A stretch of DNA of 64,000 nucleotides, from NCBI RefSeq assembly GCF_018143015.1, contig NC_054741.1:59889197-59953196 (forward strand), given 5' to 3'. Under the pieces are notes generated by a model. That model worked only from the letters and a program-made list of their open reading frames with translations, was not told where the DNA came from and did no database searches. This DNA comes from Lytechinus variegatus (lineage: Eukaryota; Echinodermata; Echinoidea; Temnopleuroida; Toxopneustidae). Every line of letters starts with the position of its first letter. Position 1 is the first letter of the stretch. Both the position numbers and the translations under genes were made by a program. Positions 34,201-47,000 of the stretch are shown one piece after another.

Positions 34201-35030
34201 TCTCTTTTGAGTAAAAAAGTGATTTTTCTTTGCCACTGTTATCCACGTTTTAAAGTAAATTTTAATTTTTCTTTGGTATCAACATCAGAGCGACTAAAAA
34301 TCTATCGGTTTTGAGAAAGAAAACAATAAAATTTATTAAAAATGTACCTAACCCCTTTTGACAAATGAGCTTTTCAGAAGAGTTTGGTTGGAAAAGGGGT
34401 CAAGTCCACTCCAATTTAAAAAAAAATTGTTCTCTGTTGCAATATTATTGTGTAAAAGACTATGACAGTAGTTTTTTTTTTTTTTTTTTTTTTGGGGGGG
34501 GGGTAATATTTATTGGCGACTATTTTCATCATTTTTAACAGGTATATTCATAATCAATATTTTAACAGTATATCAGTGTATATACCTGTAATCGTTTACA
34601 AATATAGTGCATATATTGTGGCTGTCGACGTTCGGAATAGCAAACGTAAATTTTAATAAACATGCATGGCGAAATATCCATCATCCGGTGGCTAGATAAT
34701 TGCGAACCAGTTGAAATAAAATATCAGTCGGTGTTCGACAAATCTTGGGTACTTCTGTCAAAAGATCTCAAGTGTGTTAAGGGTGATGTTACCAATGTTA
34801 TCGAAAGTCAAACCTACCTTGATACTGAGACTGTTTTTTCCCATGATTCCTTCTATTTTTCTCTCACTTGTTTAATACAGATAATGCAGAATACCATTAA
34901 TGGGCGCGATGTAACAGAGGGTCGACCTAAACTCAGGGCTTTTGTTGATCGTGTGAAAACTCGCCTCAATCCAACATTTGACGAAACTCACGCAGTATTG
35001 TACGAATTTAGGGCTAACTATAAGAAATAG
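28973..35030 (+). CDS. Theta-class glutathione S-transferase, copy D (complete)
   Basis: Complete theta GST, 226 aa, five exons: 28973-29084, 31059-31146, 32017-32173, 33786-33959, 34881-35030. Same phases as copies A-C, but sequence more diverged, with synonymous changes throughout. Start MVVKIYIDMLSQPCR keeps Ser11; SHMKPEYKKITPLCTVPA keeps His40 and Val54-Pro55; Glu66-Thr67 are followed by Met (GETMAI). Exon 3 ends GCGRIFYSE where B and C have GCCGIFISE. Its donor is GAG|GCGAGT, a GC donor, where the paralogues have GT; the rest of the donor is a good consensus, as GC-AG introns require. A MITE begins about 10 nt after the exon 4 donor. AATAAA at 35527 is a candidate poly(A) signal. No frame damage, so probably functional; function by family only. 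Confidence 0.9.
29656..30003 (+). mobile_element. tRNA-derived SINE in intron 1 of GST copy D
   Basis: Head GCCTCGTGGTGTAGCAGTT with B box TTAGTTCGAATCCCAG, then a 250-bp body ending near GCGCTATAATGTAACTATC and an ATT-rich tail. Sense orientation relative to the host gene. Confidence 0.8.
30440..30665. repeat. C-run plus GCTCGC repeat fragment
   Basis: A C-run followed by TTACGAACAAGAAAATAT and a TTCGCTTCATTCGCTCGCTC motif. The same order of parts occurs at about 27508-27730. Dispersed repeat of unknown type, in intron 1 of copy D. Confidence 0.5.
30787..30945 (+). mobile_element. 5'-truncated tRNA-derived SINE
   Basis: Begins inside the tRNA-like head at CCGGTGACCCGGGTTCGATT and continues through the same body as the minus-strand copy at 5892-6086, ending GTCAGGTAAAAAAAAACC. 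Lacks the A box. Confidence 0.85.
31196..31283. repeat. (CT)n then (AT)n microsatellite
   Basis: A CT-rich run passes directly into ATATATAT repeats, 50 bp after exon 2 of GST copy D. Confidence 0.9.
31663..31831 (-). mobile_element. tRNA-derived SINE (class II, Leu/Ser-like head)
   Basis: Minus-strand head GGTGCCGTGGCCAAGTGGTC, AAGGCGCCTGGC and B box GGGGGTTCGATTCCCGG resemble a long-variable-arm tRNA. Body runs to about 31665. In intron 2 of copy D. Confidence 0.75.
32224..32317. repeat. (AATAAATA)n simple repeat
   Basis: AAATAAATGAATA variants begin 50 bp after exon 3 of copy D and continue to the SINE; similar repeats follow it at about 32610-32730. Confidence 0.85.
32318..32598 (-). 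mobile_element. tRNA-derived SINE, CCCGGCTTTAGCTCGAG family
   Basis: Minus-strand head GGAGCGTTGTGGCCCAGTGG, B box GTGGGTTCGAATCCCAG, body with AAGAAATTTATCCACA and GGGTACCCGGCAGGATTAAT, and an (ATT)n tail. Two more copies lie in the TRAFD1 gene (51578-51767, 58676-58925), with a tail fragment at 57462-57540. Confidence 0.85.
32941..33503. mobile_element. 560-bp MITE in intron 3 of GST copy D
   Basis: Left end AAGGGGTACTCCGGGATGAA and right end TTCGGCCTGGAGTACTTCTT are inverted relatives. The interior (GGTGGGCTGATGATTTCACA) resembles 26590-26640, so the family occurs more than once here. Confidence 0.7.
33970..34374. mobile_element. MITE in intron 4 of GST copy D, next to the splice donor
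   Basis: Left end GAAGAGTTTGGTTGCAAAAG then GGGTTAGGTCCA; right end CCTAACCCCTTTTGACAAATG. A second copy lies at 38253-38673, and a fragment of a third follows at 34376-34412. The left end is about 10 nt after the last base of exon 4. Open frames inside it are incidental. Confidence 0.8.
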
Positions 35031-35972
35031 ATGCCAATTATCATAACATTCCTGCACCCATCATAATTGTTAAAATGTTCTAATGAGTCAATGAATATCG
35101 GATTTAACGTCTTCAACGTGAACTCTAAAAAGTGAATTTATCTTTGGTCTGTTCAGAGCAATTGATACATGTCATGTATTTTACTATATTATCATGATTA
35201 TAGTTACAGTGATTGTGTCCAGGAAATAGCCAAACATTGCTAGATTAACTGCTGCACCCTGGTTTAACCCTTATGCAGTAATTTCTGATGAGCTTGTTAT
35301 TAGTGAGAGCGAACTGTAAACTTCTTTTTCCTACCTCAATCATGTCAATGCTCAAACAGTTTATTATCATTTTTTGGGTCAAATTTCCCTATTTTTATTT
35401 CAATGGTCATATTCAACACTGGGTATATTTTTTTTAAGTTGGACAAGATTTGGGAAAAGGTGTTTTATATGTCGTATATTTCCATTTTCAACAATTAGAA
35501 TGTAATGATTGGTACTTGATAAATGCAATAAAATCAATGATGCATGAAATATCAGGTTGGGAATGGGGGAGGCTGCTAAAGTTAAATTTGGGAGTCAGTG
35601 TATTTTTTAGTATAAACATTTCTATTATACACTGTTAAAAAATCTGTTTTTACAGAAAAAAAAGAAGATTTTGCAGAAAGCAATAACAGAATCATTCTGC
35701 AAATTCATAAAACAGGAATTTTTCTGCAATTTAACAAAACAGGTCTGTTTAAAAAGGGAAAATGGCCTAAAAGAAATTTGTAAGGTTCTATACACCGAAT
35801 ACCAATTTCCTGCAATTTTACATGATATAATGCAAGATTTCGCAATCTGATAAGATTACAGATGTTCTTAAGACTCTGCTGAGTGTTAGTACCAACAATT
35901 ACAAAATAATGCTTGGTTCTTAATGATATAAGCGAATTACAGCAAAATATCTGGCTGGAAATAGAGGGGGCT

Positions 35973-36519
35973 GCTTAAAAGCGGAGCTTGGAGTCATATC
36001 ATCCTAATTATTAAAATATTATATAAGCAGCTAGTCTGCTGCTCATTTACTGATATCATCTCCATGAAATGAGACGAACACATTTCTTCATGCCTATGGG
36101 TGCTGTGGAGTATGCACGAGTATGCAGCCCTCTATTCTCATGATATTGATGAAGATGATCTGTTTTATAATCTACTTTTTCATACTTTGGATTTCATTTA
36201 GCCGTCAAGATTCCGATGTTGAGCATAGCATATATAGCGCTTAAAAGCGGAGCTTGGAGTCATATCATCCTAATTATTAAAATATTAAAATATTATATAT
36301 AAGCAGCTAGTCAGCTGCTCATTTACCGATATCATCTCCATGAAATGAGACGAACACATTTCTTCATTCCTATATATGGGTGCTGTGGAGTATGCACGAG
36401 TATGCAGCCCTCTATTCTCATGATATTGATGAAGATGATCTGTTTTATAATCTAATTTTTCATACTTTGGATTTCATTCAGCCGTCAAGATTCCGATGTT
36501 GAGCATAGCGTAGCGCTTA
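35973..36519 (+). repeat. Two-copy 266-bp tandem duplication
   Basis: GCTTAAAAGCGGAGCTTGGA begins both units (35973 and 36239). The copies differ by small indels such as extra ATATTAAA and TATA, so the event is older than the 353-bp duplication in GST copy B. Confidence 0.9.
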
Positions 36520-38252
36520 AAGTGATGTTCAAACTTATAATCTCGATTTGTCAAGAATTGTCTCATCTTTGTTGTACTCATCAGTCAAATTAAACTCAAA
36601 AAGAACTTTTTGGCTGCTCATTCAAATCATGGACCTATTTTGGAATAGGTCCATGTTCAAATTGCTAAGGTTGGTAAAATCGGTAGCATAACTTTTATTA
36701 TCACACATCCCACCTGGAGAATGAGCATAGAAAAGTTGCAAAGTGATGTTGATGTTGAACTCTATATCGCTATGATTATGATATGTTTATAACTCTTGGA
36801 AAAACTGTGGGCGTTCATATTCATAATCATGCCCAAGCTCGTAAAATCAATTATAAACGCGTTATTTTATATGATGTCTATATATACGAAGCATGCATGG
36901 AGTCCTCTTTCATGGTTAAATGCTATGCAATCATTCGTGATTTTATAGCTCAGTGTACTGCTTTCGGTATTTTCATTATCAATAAAAAAGTTAATACGTA
37001 CAGCTACTACTGCAACAGATTTTTTATGTACTTATTTCCTCCTTTACAATACGAACTTATTTTCATTTTTACTATAGATGATTTGGTTGATTTTTTAGAT
37101 TTTCGTTTCTTGCATCCTCAAAACTTGTGTGGAACATTTTTTATTTTATCATCCTTATACTGAATGTTGATTAGGGAATAGCCAGGCCAATGACTGTTTG
37201 CTACTCTTTTACATATTCCATTACATGAATTTTGTTATTCTGCTAAAAATTTGCAATTGTCATTGTAATTTGAATTATTCGCGAGTTTGGATTGATCTGA
37301 TTCTCGAGGTATATTGTGTTTTTTAATGAGAAATAGAGACGGTAGGAACAATTTTGAATTTGAATTGCCTCACTCTTAATAATGAATGAGGGTAAGACGT
37401 GCAAATGTGTGCGTATGTGAGTGGATGTGGGGTACACATTTTCCCAAGGAAAATTTGACAAGCCCCCCCTCCCCATATGGGTTTCAGGCAAAAATTAAGG
37501 GATTTTCGTCCGCAAAAAAAAAAAAATTGACAAGCAAAAAAAATGTCTTCACTTTCGAAGGGGGGTGGGTGCACACTTCTGTTTTAACGGCATATATATA
37601 CATTACCAATTTTTTTTTAGTTGTGCCTTTTAAAGGAGGGGGGGGGGCACGGGCCGGCCGTCCCCCCCCCCTGGATCCGACGGTGTGCGCGTTTTGGTGA
37701 ATTACCTACTTCCTTGGGACACTTCTTTTGTATTTTACCCATCAACCGGAGCGGATTTCTTACAACATGACATGAACTCTATTCCTAAACTTATAATTTG
37801 CAAAAATGCCCGTCCGGCCATTTTAATTCACGTTGTGTGTGTCAAAATATAGCATTATCGTCGGTGCGGTAGGTGAATTATTCACGTATAGGCCTATCTG
37901 AAAATGGGCCCGGTAAGAGGACTAAATTAATGATAATAACAAGATCGACGCAAACAAACGTCCCCACTTTGGCGATTAAAGGGAAAACCACCCTGACATA
38001 AGCATGATTAAAAATATTGGTAAAGATTGGAAGAAAATCCATCAAAGATTTAAAAAGTTATCAAAATTTCATAGTTTTGATTTGTCACGTCAAATGCGAG
38101 CAGCTTCAATTAAAAAAAATCATTGAAATTTCATGTGACAAAAAAAAATAAAATGATTTTTATTGTACCGTCAATATATCAAGAGACGAATCATGTAACA
38201 CTCACTCCTGAAATATATTTAGACATCATGCATTCCATATTACGTAACATAT

Positions 38253-38673
38253 GAAGAGTTTAGTTGCAAAAAGGAGTTAGGTCCACTTTGGACCATTCCG
38301 AGAAAAAGCACGTTTTTAATTCTCCCAATATTGCAATGTTCTTGTGCGAAACTGAATTTTCATGATACCCTTCCATGTGAACATGAAATTGGGTATAAAA
38401 GAAATCTAGCTGTCCTCATATTTTTTTATGATATTCTTTTCCAAAAAATCTGTGTGGTCGACCTAACACCTTTTGCAACTAAACTGAAATGGACCTGACC
38501 CCTTTTTAAAAAAAGTGGTTTTTCTTTGTCATTTTAGTTCATATTTTAATAAGAATTTCAATTGTTCTTTGGTATCATCTTATATAAAGCTCCTAAATAT
38601 GTATATATACATTGAGACATAAAAATTAAATTTGATGAAAAATTGACCTAACCCTTTTGCAAGTGAGCTCTTT
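38253..38673. mobile_element. MITE, second copy of the 33970 family
   Basis: GAAGAGTTTAGTTGCAAAAA at the left and CCTAACCCTTTTGCAAGTGA at the right; the interior aligns with 33970-34374 throughout, including AAATTGGGTATAAAA. Confidence 0.8.
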
Positions 38674-39029
38674 ATATGGGGCAGCTGCTCGTATATAAGA
38701 AAGCGACAAAGTCTGTAAACTTTAAAAGCTTCACTCCGGGTATAGACTGCTGGAGTGGGTTCTAGGTGATCTCTTTTGAAGTGTAGAATCCACAAAAATA
38801 GCGCAATCATTATAGGACCTGGAACAAGAGAGCAGTACCCAAGAAAGTGGTGTTTTTAATGTGCAACACACGGGGCAACACAGATGACAGTATCGCCTAG
38901 TGCCTCAACTAGAAGTAGGCATACTGCTACAAATGGGGCATAAAAAGAAAGAAATGAACTAAAATGGAGTAGCATGTCAATTTCACATCACCAAGGAGAT
39001 GACTGAAGTTTATCTCAGGTCGGGTCATG

Positions 39030-39132
39030 TCATCCATCCGAGGCCTACGCTCGATCGAGACGATAGAGGGCGACCATACCACAACAACAATGATCTGCTG
39101 AATTAGAGCTGAACTGTTTCGCACCGCTGCTG
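39030..39132 (+). other. Possible noncoding first exon of TRAFD1
   Basis: CpG-containing sequence (GCTCGATCGAGACGATAGAG) ends at CTGCTG|GTAAGATA, a good splice donor at 39133. The exon with the ATG begins after CACAG at 40979 with a few dozen bases of 5' UTR, so an upstream noncoding exon is needed. This is the best candidate I see, but its left end is arbitrary. Confidence 0.3.
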
Positions 39133-39539
39133 GTAAGATAATTTCATGATATAATCTCATATCGGGGTGAAATAATGCAATAGGCTTACACTTTTGTCAG
39201 AATCTATGTTTCCTATTTTTGTTTTAATGTATGAAATGAAAGTTATAATCGTGTTATGTTTAACTGTTAACTTGATCGACGATAGTCGACATTCCGCTGT
39301 ACTGTACAGTGTAGGCTAAGCTGCTATTCACTGCCAGTGCGGCACTGTCTTGCCTGTTGAGCCCGACCAGGCTCCGTGTGAAAAGCGACGCGACGTGTAG
39401 GTGTAGGCCTATTTAGTTAGTTGGCAGAGTCCACCCGTTTCTGGAAACCAAACACAATCAAGATGCCCTAGTATTATTGAGGCCTTATCACAAACATTAC
39501 TAATTGCTGTGGTGAAAATGTATATTTGGTAAGGAACAA

Positions 39540-40055
39540 GGAAGGTAGACAGCTGGCAGCCGTCTGTTTCGAGGAGTTTTTAAAACATTTTAAGTTTTTT
39601 TATTTCTCCTCATGAGTCATACACAAGAGTGACAGACGGCTAGCGATTGTGCAGCCGCCATTATGTAATTAGTGGATGAACAGTGCAAATTCTCTCCAAC
39701 GGGGCTCATCGATATGTCTTTATTTCATGAAAATATATAAAGTACTGGACCAAAGTTGAAATTCCTTTTTGGCCTGAAATGCACCAAAACGGAAAAATAA
39801 ACTTGCATATTAATAGAAAACAGTGAGCTTACTTTGGCTGTCGCGCAACTCCCACTTCCCTGGTTTATCCAAACTTAACAGACATGTATGGCCATTGAGT
39901 TCGCGCAACTCCCACTTCCCTGGTTTATCCAAACTTAACAGACATGTATGGCCATTGAGTTCCTGTACAGATCGAGTTAGAACTTCTGTCTCTGTAATTG
40001 GGGAGTGGAGCCAACGGAGTTCAGCAGAACAACCAATATAACATAGACTGAAGCT
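39540..40055 (-). repeat. Dispersed about 470-bp element, copy 2 (inverted)
   Basis: Reverse-complement match to 3325-3790: GCAGCCGTCTGTTTCGAGGA hairpin at the left, GGCTGTCGCGCAAC in the middle, AGTTCAGCAGAACAACCAA at the right. Contains an exact 60-bp internal tandem duplication (39841-39900 and 39901-39960) that copy 1 lacks. Confidence 0.7.
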
Positions 40056-41035
40056 TTGTTAAATGGTCTAGGAACAAGTATGAATGGCAGCTGAAGGAAT
40101 AAATAGGATTATTTTTTAGAGATTAGATAAATATCAAAAGACAAAACCAGATTTGGCTTAATGTTAGACAGGTCTCTGACTCGATCTAGGCCTTGGGGAT
40201 TTGTTTAACAATTTCTGATATTTAGGGTCTATTGGAGCCATTTAGTTTGGCGGAACAACTAATAACTATATGTCCACAAGTCATCCCAGCAAAAAGTTGA
40301 TTGGAATAAAAAGAGAAAAATCCTACATGAATAACACTGAAAACTTCATCAAAATTGGATAAGAAAGTTATGACATTTTAAAGTTTCCTTTAATTTCACA
40401 TTATATATCATTCACATCACTTACTATTTCTTTTCTTTTTTTTTTATTATATGAAATATTCAAATTTTCTCCCTGTTTTCCTGTGAAACAAAGTCTCATT
40501 CCTCTTTTACCACGTGGTATAACCACCATTTTTTTTCATGGTTCAATCAAGTTTGTCTTTATTGTCAGATCTGTAAAAATTACAATGTTTATTAAGCACA
40601 CAATAAAAAAAATAGTGGGTGAGGGACATCATTGACTCTCATTTGCATGTCACTGAGTTGTGCATATAACTGTTTCGTAAAAATAAGCGAAACTTAAATT
40701 GTAACTTTCTTACTTTACATCCGACTTTGATGAAATTTTCAGCATTATACTTGTTTTATTTTTCTCTATCGATTAAAATCAACTATTTCTTGGGTGGACT
40801 TGACCTTTAATACATATACATGTACATGTAGACTGAAGCTTTTGGTTTAGATTTAGCCATGTTTTGGTTGGGTAAATTATTTACCAATTGAACCATTTTG
40901 ACTCGATGCTTTGTGATTAACAAAATGTGAAGTTTGTTTCATGTTTGATTTTCATAACTTTATAATTAATATTCCACAGGAAACTACTTTATTCAAAGAA
41001 GTTAAAAGGGGAGGACAGCCCATTTCCAAGTAATC

Positions 41036-44000
41036 ATGGAGTCAGGATCCACAAAGTATTGTACCAACTGGTGAGTATATCTCTTCACTTTTCTCTTTCT
41101 CTCCATCTGTAGTAAGACATCTTGTCCACTTTGGATTAAGTTATTTTTCAAATATAGTTCTTGTAGTGATTAAAGGAACCAAGCAAATACATGTACATTG
41201 CATCAGTTACAGTGTACAGAATGTATGATGTAATTAAGTAAAGTGACACAAAAAATATTCTTCAGAAACAAATTTTTGCCAATGGTCTGTTTTGAAATGA
41301 AGCATATTTTTTTAGAGATGTCTCCACGTTCGGATTGTAAAAATGCAGAAAATGTATTGTAAAAGAAAATCACTTCCTAATTTGTTATATTGGAATTTTC
41401 ACCATGGGACTTGAAAACATGATTGGACATTGTAATCAATTCAATGATTTTCTTCGTTTATACAGGTATATGAGACACAACACATTAGGCCTGCCACTGA
41501 TCTGCTTTTACATTAGTTTGAAAATCTTTAAAACATATTAATGAAATCGATAAATATCTGAAATGATAAAACTCTTGCATTTTTACAGGTCTTGTGTTAA
41601 AATGTTAGAAAATGATGGTTTTCTCTTATTGTTCACTGAAAATAAATGGGCCGTTGCACGAATCAATTTAAAATTATACACTGTATGTATTGTTGTCCGT
41701 TTCTTTTCAAATAATGCATTTTTACAATGTGTATCATAAGTCATTGGACTTTGGATCAATGTTTGTGATTTGATTGTACATTGGTACATGTTTACAGTGC
41801 AATAGTAGTGTTCGAATTTGTCGACTGAAATGGCATTTGGCAATAGTAGTTATAAAAAACAAGTATTGGTGATAAGTAATGGGCTGGGAATACCCAGGGG
41901 CCAAGGGTCTCTTTGGAATGAAATGGCATTTCGCAATAGTTGTTATAATAATAGATCAGCCCTGCAATGTATGATGAAACACTGGGAATACCCAGAGGCC
42001 AAGGGTTTGGATAACGCCTTTGATCGTCTGGCAAAGATCTGCATCTTGGATCTCTTTTTGCCTATTTTAATTTTAGAAAAAGTTTTATTCTTTCATATTC
42101 CAAGCTGGTTTTGTATTCAGTGACTGGTGAAAAAAATTGGGGAAGGAAATCACTAATAATGAATAGCAAAACTGAATAACACTAATGACAATTGCATCTG
42201 TCATTCATATTTTGGTCTATTATGCAAGAAAAAAGGATCTAGGGTCTAAATACATAGACTAATGTTCAGTTGGGATTTCCCAACTCATTGTTGGAAATTT
42301 TGTATAAGGGGAACTGTAGGGTAAATATGGTGATCCTGACACTGTGTAAAGTCTACAACTATCATGCAGAACATGCATTTGGTCCACACCTGATGGGTGC
42401 TTTAATAAATTGGACACAATGAACAATAAAAAAAATGATAAGAATAGCAATAAGAAATTATCACTGCTTCTTCCTGTCTTACAATCTGTTTCCAGTTTTA
42501 ATAATCAACTCTCTTTTTTTGAAGCATTGTTGGTTATTAAAAGCAAATACGTAAATTGCAATCTTTCATATTCACACACTCATAATTTGCCTAATCAATG
42601 TGCAATAATTGGTGATCGCCCCATTATGGGGGAGAAATAGCCTCTAAATGACAATTATTTCCCTAAATCGTTATGTCATTTGCTTACTTATCAGTTTGAT
42701 ACATTTAGTGTTCTCACATTTAATCATGAAATTTGGATTTCCTTTCAATACATCAAATGTGGATGATTTAATGCTACATGTACATGTACGGTACTGTAAA
42801 AGTGTCAGTATTACCAAGGAGATATGTTAGAGGTGATATCTCCTTGGTATTACCTTAGTTCTCTGGGTCCATAACCCTTTTTGTCTAGCTTTTCACACTG
42901 CACATATTTTCATTAACCCCAGGTAATTGATAGGGCTAAGCAGCAGTCTTAGCCCCACCAACTTCTTGGGGTTAAGCTTCGCCCACTTCGTTTTCACACT
43001 ACGTTTAAGTAAAGTGGGCTAGTACGGTAAATAGTACGGTACTATATGGCCCTGCAAAAAAGCAGAGTTAGCCGGTTAATTGCAGTGCTAGTACCACAAT
43101 TGCGGTGCTAAGAGATGCAGTGTGAAACAAAACCAGGCTAAGGAAAAGTGGGGCTACATGTAAGCATTAGCCAATCACATAAGTTGCAATTGCACTTAAA
43201 TCATGTTCTGTGTTGCAAAATCATCAATATCCATGAGCTGTGCAATTGTCAAGGGTTAAGGTGTTAACCCTGGCTAAGCAATTATGGGGTAGAGAAAGAC
43301 AGTGTGAAACCAAAAAAAAAAGATATAAGTATAGTCCAGGGTTAAGGAAATGCAGTGTGCAAAGCATTTACATTATAATAGCCTTTACCAGGAAGTAATT
43401 TTCCTGGTATTACATTGCAATTTGTTTCATATTTTTTGTTAGTTGCCCTACATGAAATTATTTTTTTTGTACATGGTAATAGCATAGGAAGTCCTACAGA
43501 ACATTTTTGAAAGCTTACATTCTCTTCCAACCCGAAATGCTAATCAAATTTGAGAAGTACAATTATTCCCTACATGTATTTACCATCAGAACTATATTAT
43601 TATTTATATTAAAAATGTTTATTATTTTTTTAAGGCCTGGTCACACCGCCCGAGCGTTGTTGGAGCGGTCGTGGAGCAGTAGGGAAAGAGGGTCGAATTT
43701 CGCTCACAAAATAGGGGGAAAAAATCAGGAAAAAAAAAAAACAATCGAAATCGAAAATGGTAAACGGTAGCGAGCGGTGATGATTTCTTTCTCTCCGCTC
43801 CTCGACCGCTCCAACAACGCTCGGGCGGTGTGACCATGCCATTAAATGCTATATATAACTGTAGTCTACCCCTAATTTCTTCATATTCTTTATGATATTA
43901 CTTCTTCTTTTTTTATACATTTCTCTTATTACCCCCTTCCCTATTTATTTATATATTTTTGTATATACTGTATATATGTATACTAAAAGTTTCTGAACAA

Positions 44001-47000
44001 ATTCATAAAATTCTGCCTTTGGCTGCAAATTCAATTCTATTATAATAAATATCATCTATCTATCTATCATTTTCATTGAAAATAGTATGATCTATTAATC
44101 CAGCATATTATTGACTTCTTATCTTTCAGCAAGGAGGATATTGCAGAAGGTAACTTCATCATGCATGAAGTTCATTGCAGGAGGAACATCACCTTGTGCA
44201 AAGACTGCCAAGAACCTGTTCCAAGATCAGAAATGGAAGAGCACTTTGAGGAATACCACAAGCCAGTAAGTACAAATTTCAAGTTAAATTCAAATTTAAC
44301 TTAGTATCCGTCAGAATTTTAGTTTAAATTGTTTTCTTGCCCTGAATTTTTGTATGATATCAGGTAAGGTTGTTTTTGTTTTGGAGACATTCTTCTACTA
44401 GACATACATGTTTGATTACTTAGAGGAACCAACCAATACGGGGTCAGTGAATTATGTAGCATGTGCCCGCTATAAAGATTCTTGTCATATTCCTTAACCA
44501 ATCTACATGTAGAAGAAACACCACATAGTAAAAGCCTTCTGGATTCCTTTGTTTTTCAGACAAGATTAGGAGTGACTTAACAGAAACCATACCAAGAAAT
44601 GATCTTCACCTAAAATTATATATGTATTGTTTACGAAAATGTACAGTTTTCAAATGAATGCAATCATTTGAACACTCTCCAAAACTTTCCTTGAGAACAA
44701 ACAAGTAGTTGTTGCTCTGCTGGGCAATAAAGCATACAGAATCGCTGAACTAGTTCATTGGACTGGTTAAAAAATAGTTACTGTGAATGAACAAAGTCTG
44801 TACCAGTAATTGTTTCATTTCTCTTTTTAGATTACCTGCAAGTGTGGAGAAACAGTGGAAAAATGCAAAGTGGAAGAACATGAGGTAGGGCCGTTTGATG
44901 TTGACAAGATACAGTATAAATTGTGTACCAAAGGGTTGTTCCATAAAGCTGTTTGTAAGCTACAGAACCATTCAGCAGAGAACATGTACAAATCATTTCT
45001 GAAGGCCATATCTCCTACCACTACCATCACCCCATGAAATTTGATGGCCCTGTGAAGTTAATACATGGATTTCTATGGTCTGATATGGATGATTTCAATG
45101 TAGGCAAGATACATGTTTTGATTTAAACATTTAAAAGCTAACCTAAACCCGATTAACACTTAACAATTAAGCATGTATAGTGTCATTATCTTGTTTGATT
45201 TATTTACTGCTTTTTTAAAAGTATAGTGAGACCACCACATATCGACCACCTCTTTTGAAATCGACCACTTTGCGCACATTACAATTATTGCGTATTGCAA
45301 ACGATACGCGAAGGAGAGTAGAGACAGTGTCCATAGGAACGATTTAATGAGAGAAAAAGAAGGGGGAAAAGATACAAATTTAGTAGAATTTTTCAAAATT
45401 GTTTTGACTAGACCTGAACCCTGCCAAAAAAACAGTTGTTAATACCAAGTAATTCGATAGGAAACGGCTTTAGAACAAATATCCGTCTGTCAAATCATGT
45501 TCAGGAGCTCGCAGTGGAAGTAGTGAGAGGATCATTTAGCATTTTGACATCATAGAACTGATTTGGAAGAGTCAAAATATTTGAGCCACCGCGACAAGAA
45601 TCGGCTTTAAACTTAGTGTATCACAGGTGGTCGGTTTCAAAAGAAGGGTGCAAATGTAAAATCGTCGTATTCGTTGTTCGCTGATATTTACGCGGATTGA
45701 ATCGGAGTCACTGATTGAAACATGGGATTCTGATCTGCTCAATTTTCTGCACTAATGAGACAAAACTGGGTAAAACTGATAAATATTTTCGCAGATACAA
45801 TGCTTAGAAAATTAGGTGGTCGATAAGGGGTAGTTCCAACCATACTTTCATTGGTCATTGCTTTAACTTTTTATGTAAGTGTAGTTTGATATCTAACCTT
45901 TTTTTGCATGTATCCTCACCTTGCAGAAGAACGAGTGTGCACAGAGAATCAAACACTGTGAATACTGTGAACTAGAACTCCCCTTCATTCAGATGGCTGA
46001 GCACCTGAACTACTGTGGAAGCCGCACGGAATGTTGCCCGAAGTGCCAACGCTACATCCAGAACCGTGACCGGGATCAGCACGACATCACAGACTGCGCA
46101 TTCCCTGACCAGAAACCTTCCATCCCACGGCAGCCACCCCCCGTGGAATCGCTATTTGATAACCTTGAAGACTATGATGAGACTACCTATCATGCTGTGA
46201 CAAATCGATTTGCGTTTCCAGAGTACGTTGACCCCAATGATCTAGACGACAATATGACAAGGCCGTCAGTGAGGAGTGTTAACGTGAGCAGCTCACAGTT
46301 CTACGGGGGAAGCAAGGACAATCGAAGTAGTGCGCAGGATGCAAATCCTGGAGGACGCAACAGGAGACAGAGGAAGAATCAGGATAGAGTGCAGAATATT
46401 TATAAGAATACAAACCAAAGAAAACCTGTAGCAAGCAAGAAGAAAGGTAATTTAGTCCATAATATCCACTTCTCAATATGCATATTGCCATTGCTGGACA
46501 TTGAAGCGGCAACACAATCAAGAAAATCACTAAAGAATTGGCTTGTTCATCAACTGAAGGAACATAAATGATGATGTCATCAAAGGAATCTTTTGAATCT
46601 TTGATCAGGTTGCAATCTTAAAAAATGATATAGTTCAAAAGTATGAGTTAACTTAAGTCATTCATTTAACATCTGGGGCATCAAATCAGCTTGCTAATTT
46701 GTTTGCCTCAGTGTGTCCAGCGCAGTTGGATAATCATATTTTTGTGTTATTTCAAGTTGAATGTTGGTGTTTAGAGGATGAACAAGGCTACTAAATTGAG
46801 CTCAAACTGGGTTCAGGAGGAGAATACTTATATTATTGATATACCAATTATGTTGCGCTTCTCGCCTATCATCTTGACTTCTTGCATCAAATCTTGATGA
46901 TAAAAGTGAAATTGGGGAGAAAATTCCTTATAATCTTAAAATTAAAATTACTTGTTTGCTTCAAGGATGCTACTGGTCCATTTTGTAGTGTGTTAGTATG

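Larger units (their letters stand above)
35031..38920. other. Intergenic DNA between the GST cluster and TRAFD1
   Basis: No coding exon recognised. Holds the tandem duplication at 35973-36519, a small hairpin at 36629-36654 (ATGGACCTAT / ATAGGTCCAT), a C/G-rich MITE-end fragment at 37635-37682, an element-like stretch starting TTAAAGGGAAAACCACCCTG at 37978, and the MITE at 38253-38673. The 126-codon open frame at 36783 has no recognisable domain and AT-rich codon use like its surroundings. Confidence 0.5.

Noticed and set aside
33967-34314. 115-codon open frame after exon 4 of GST copy D
   Set aside because: It is a reading of the MITE at 33970-34374.
36629-36654. Small perfect hairpin as a microRNA precursor
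   Set aside because: The stem is only about 10 bp, far too short.
36783-37163. 126-codon open frame in the intergenic region
   Set aside because: No recognisable domain, AT-driven composition, no splice partners; likely chance.
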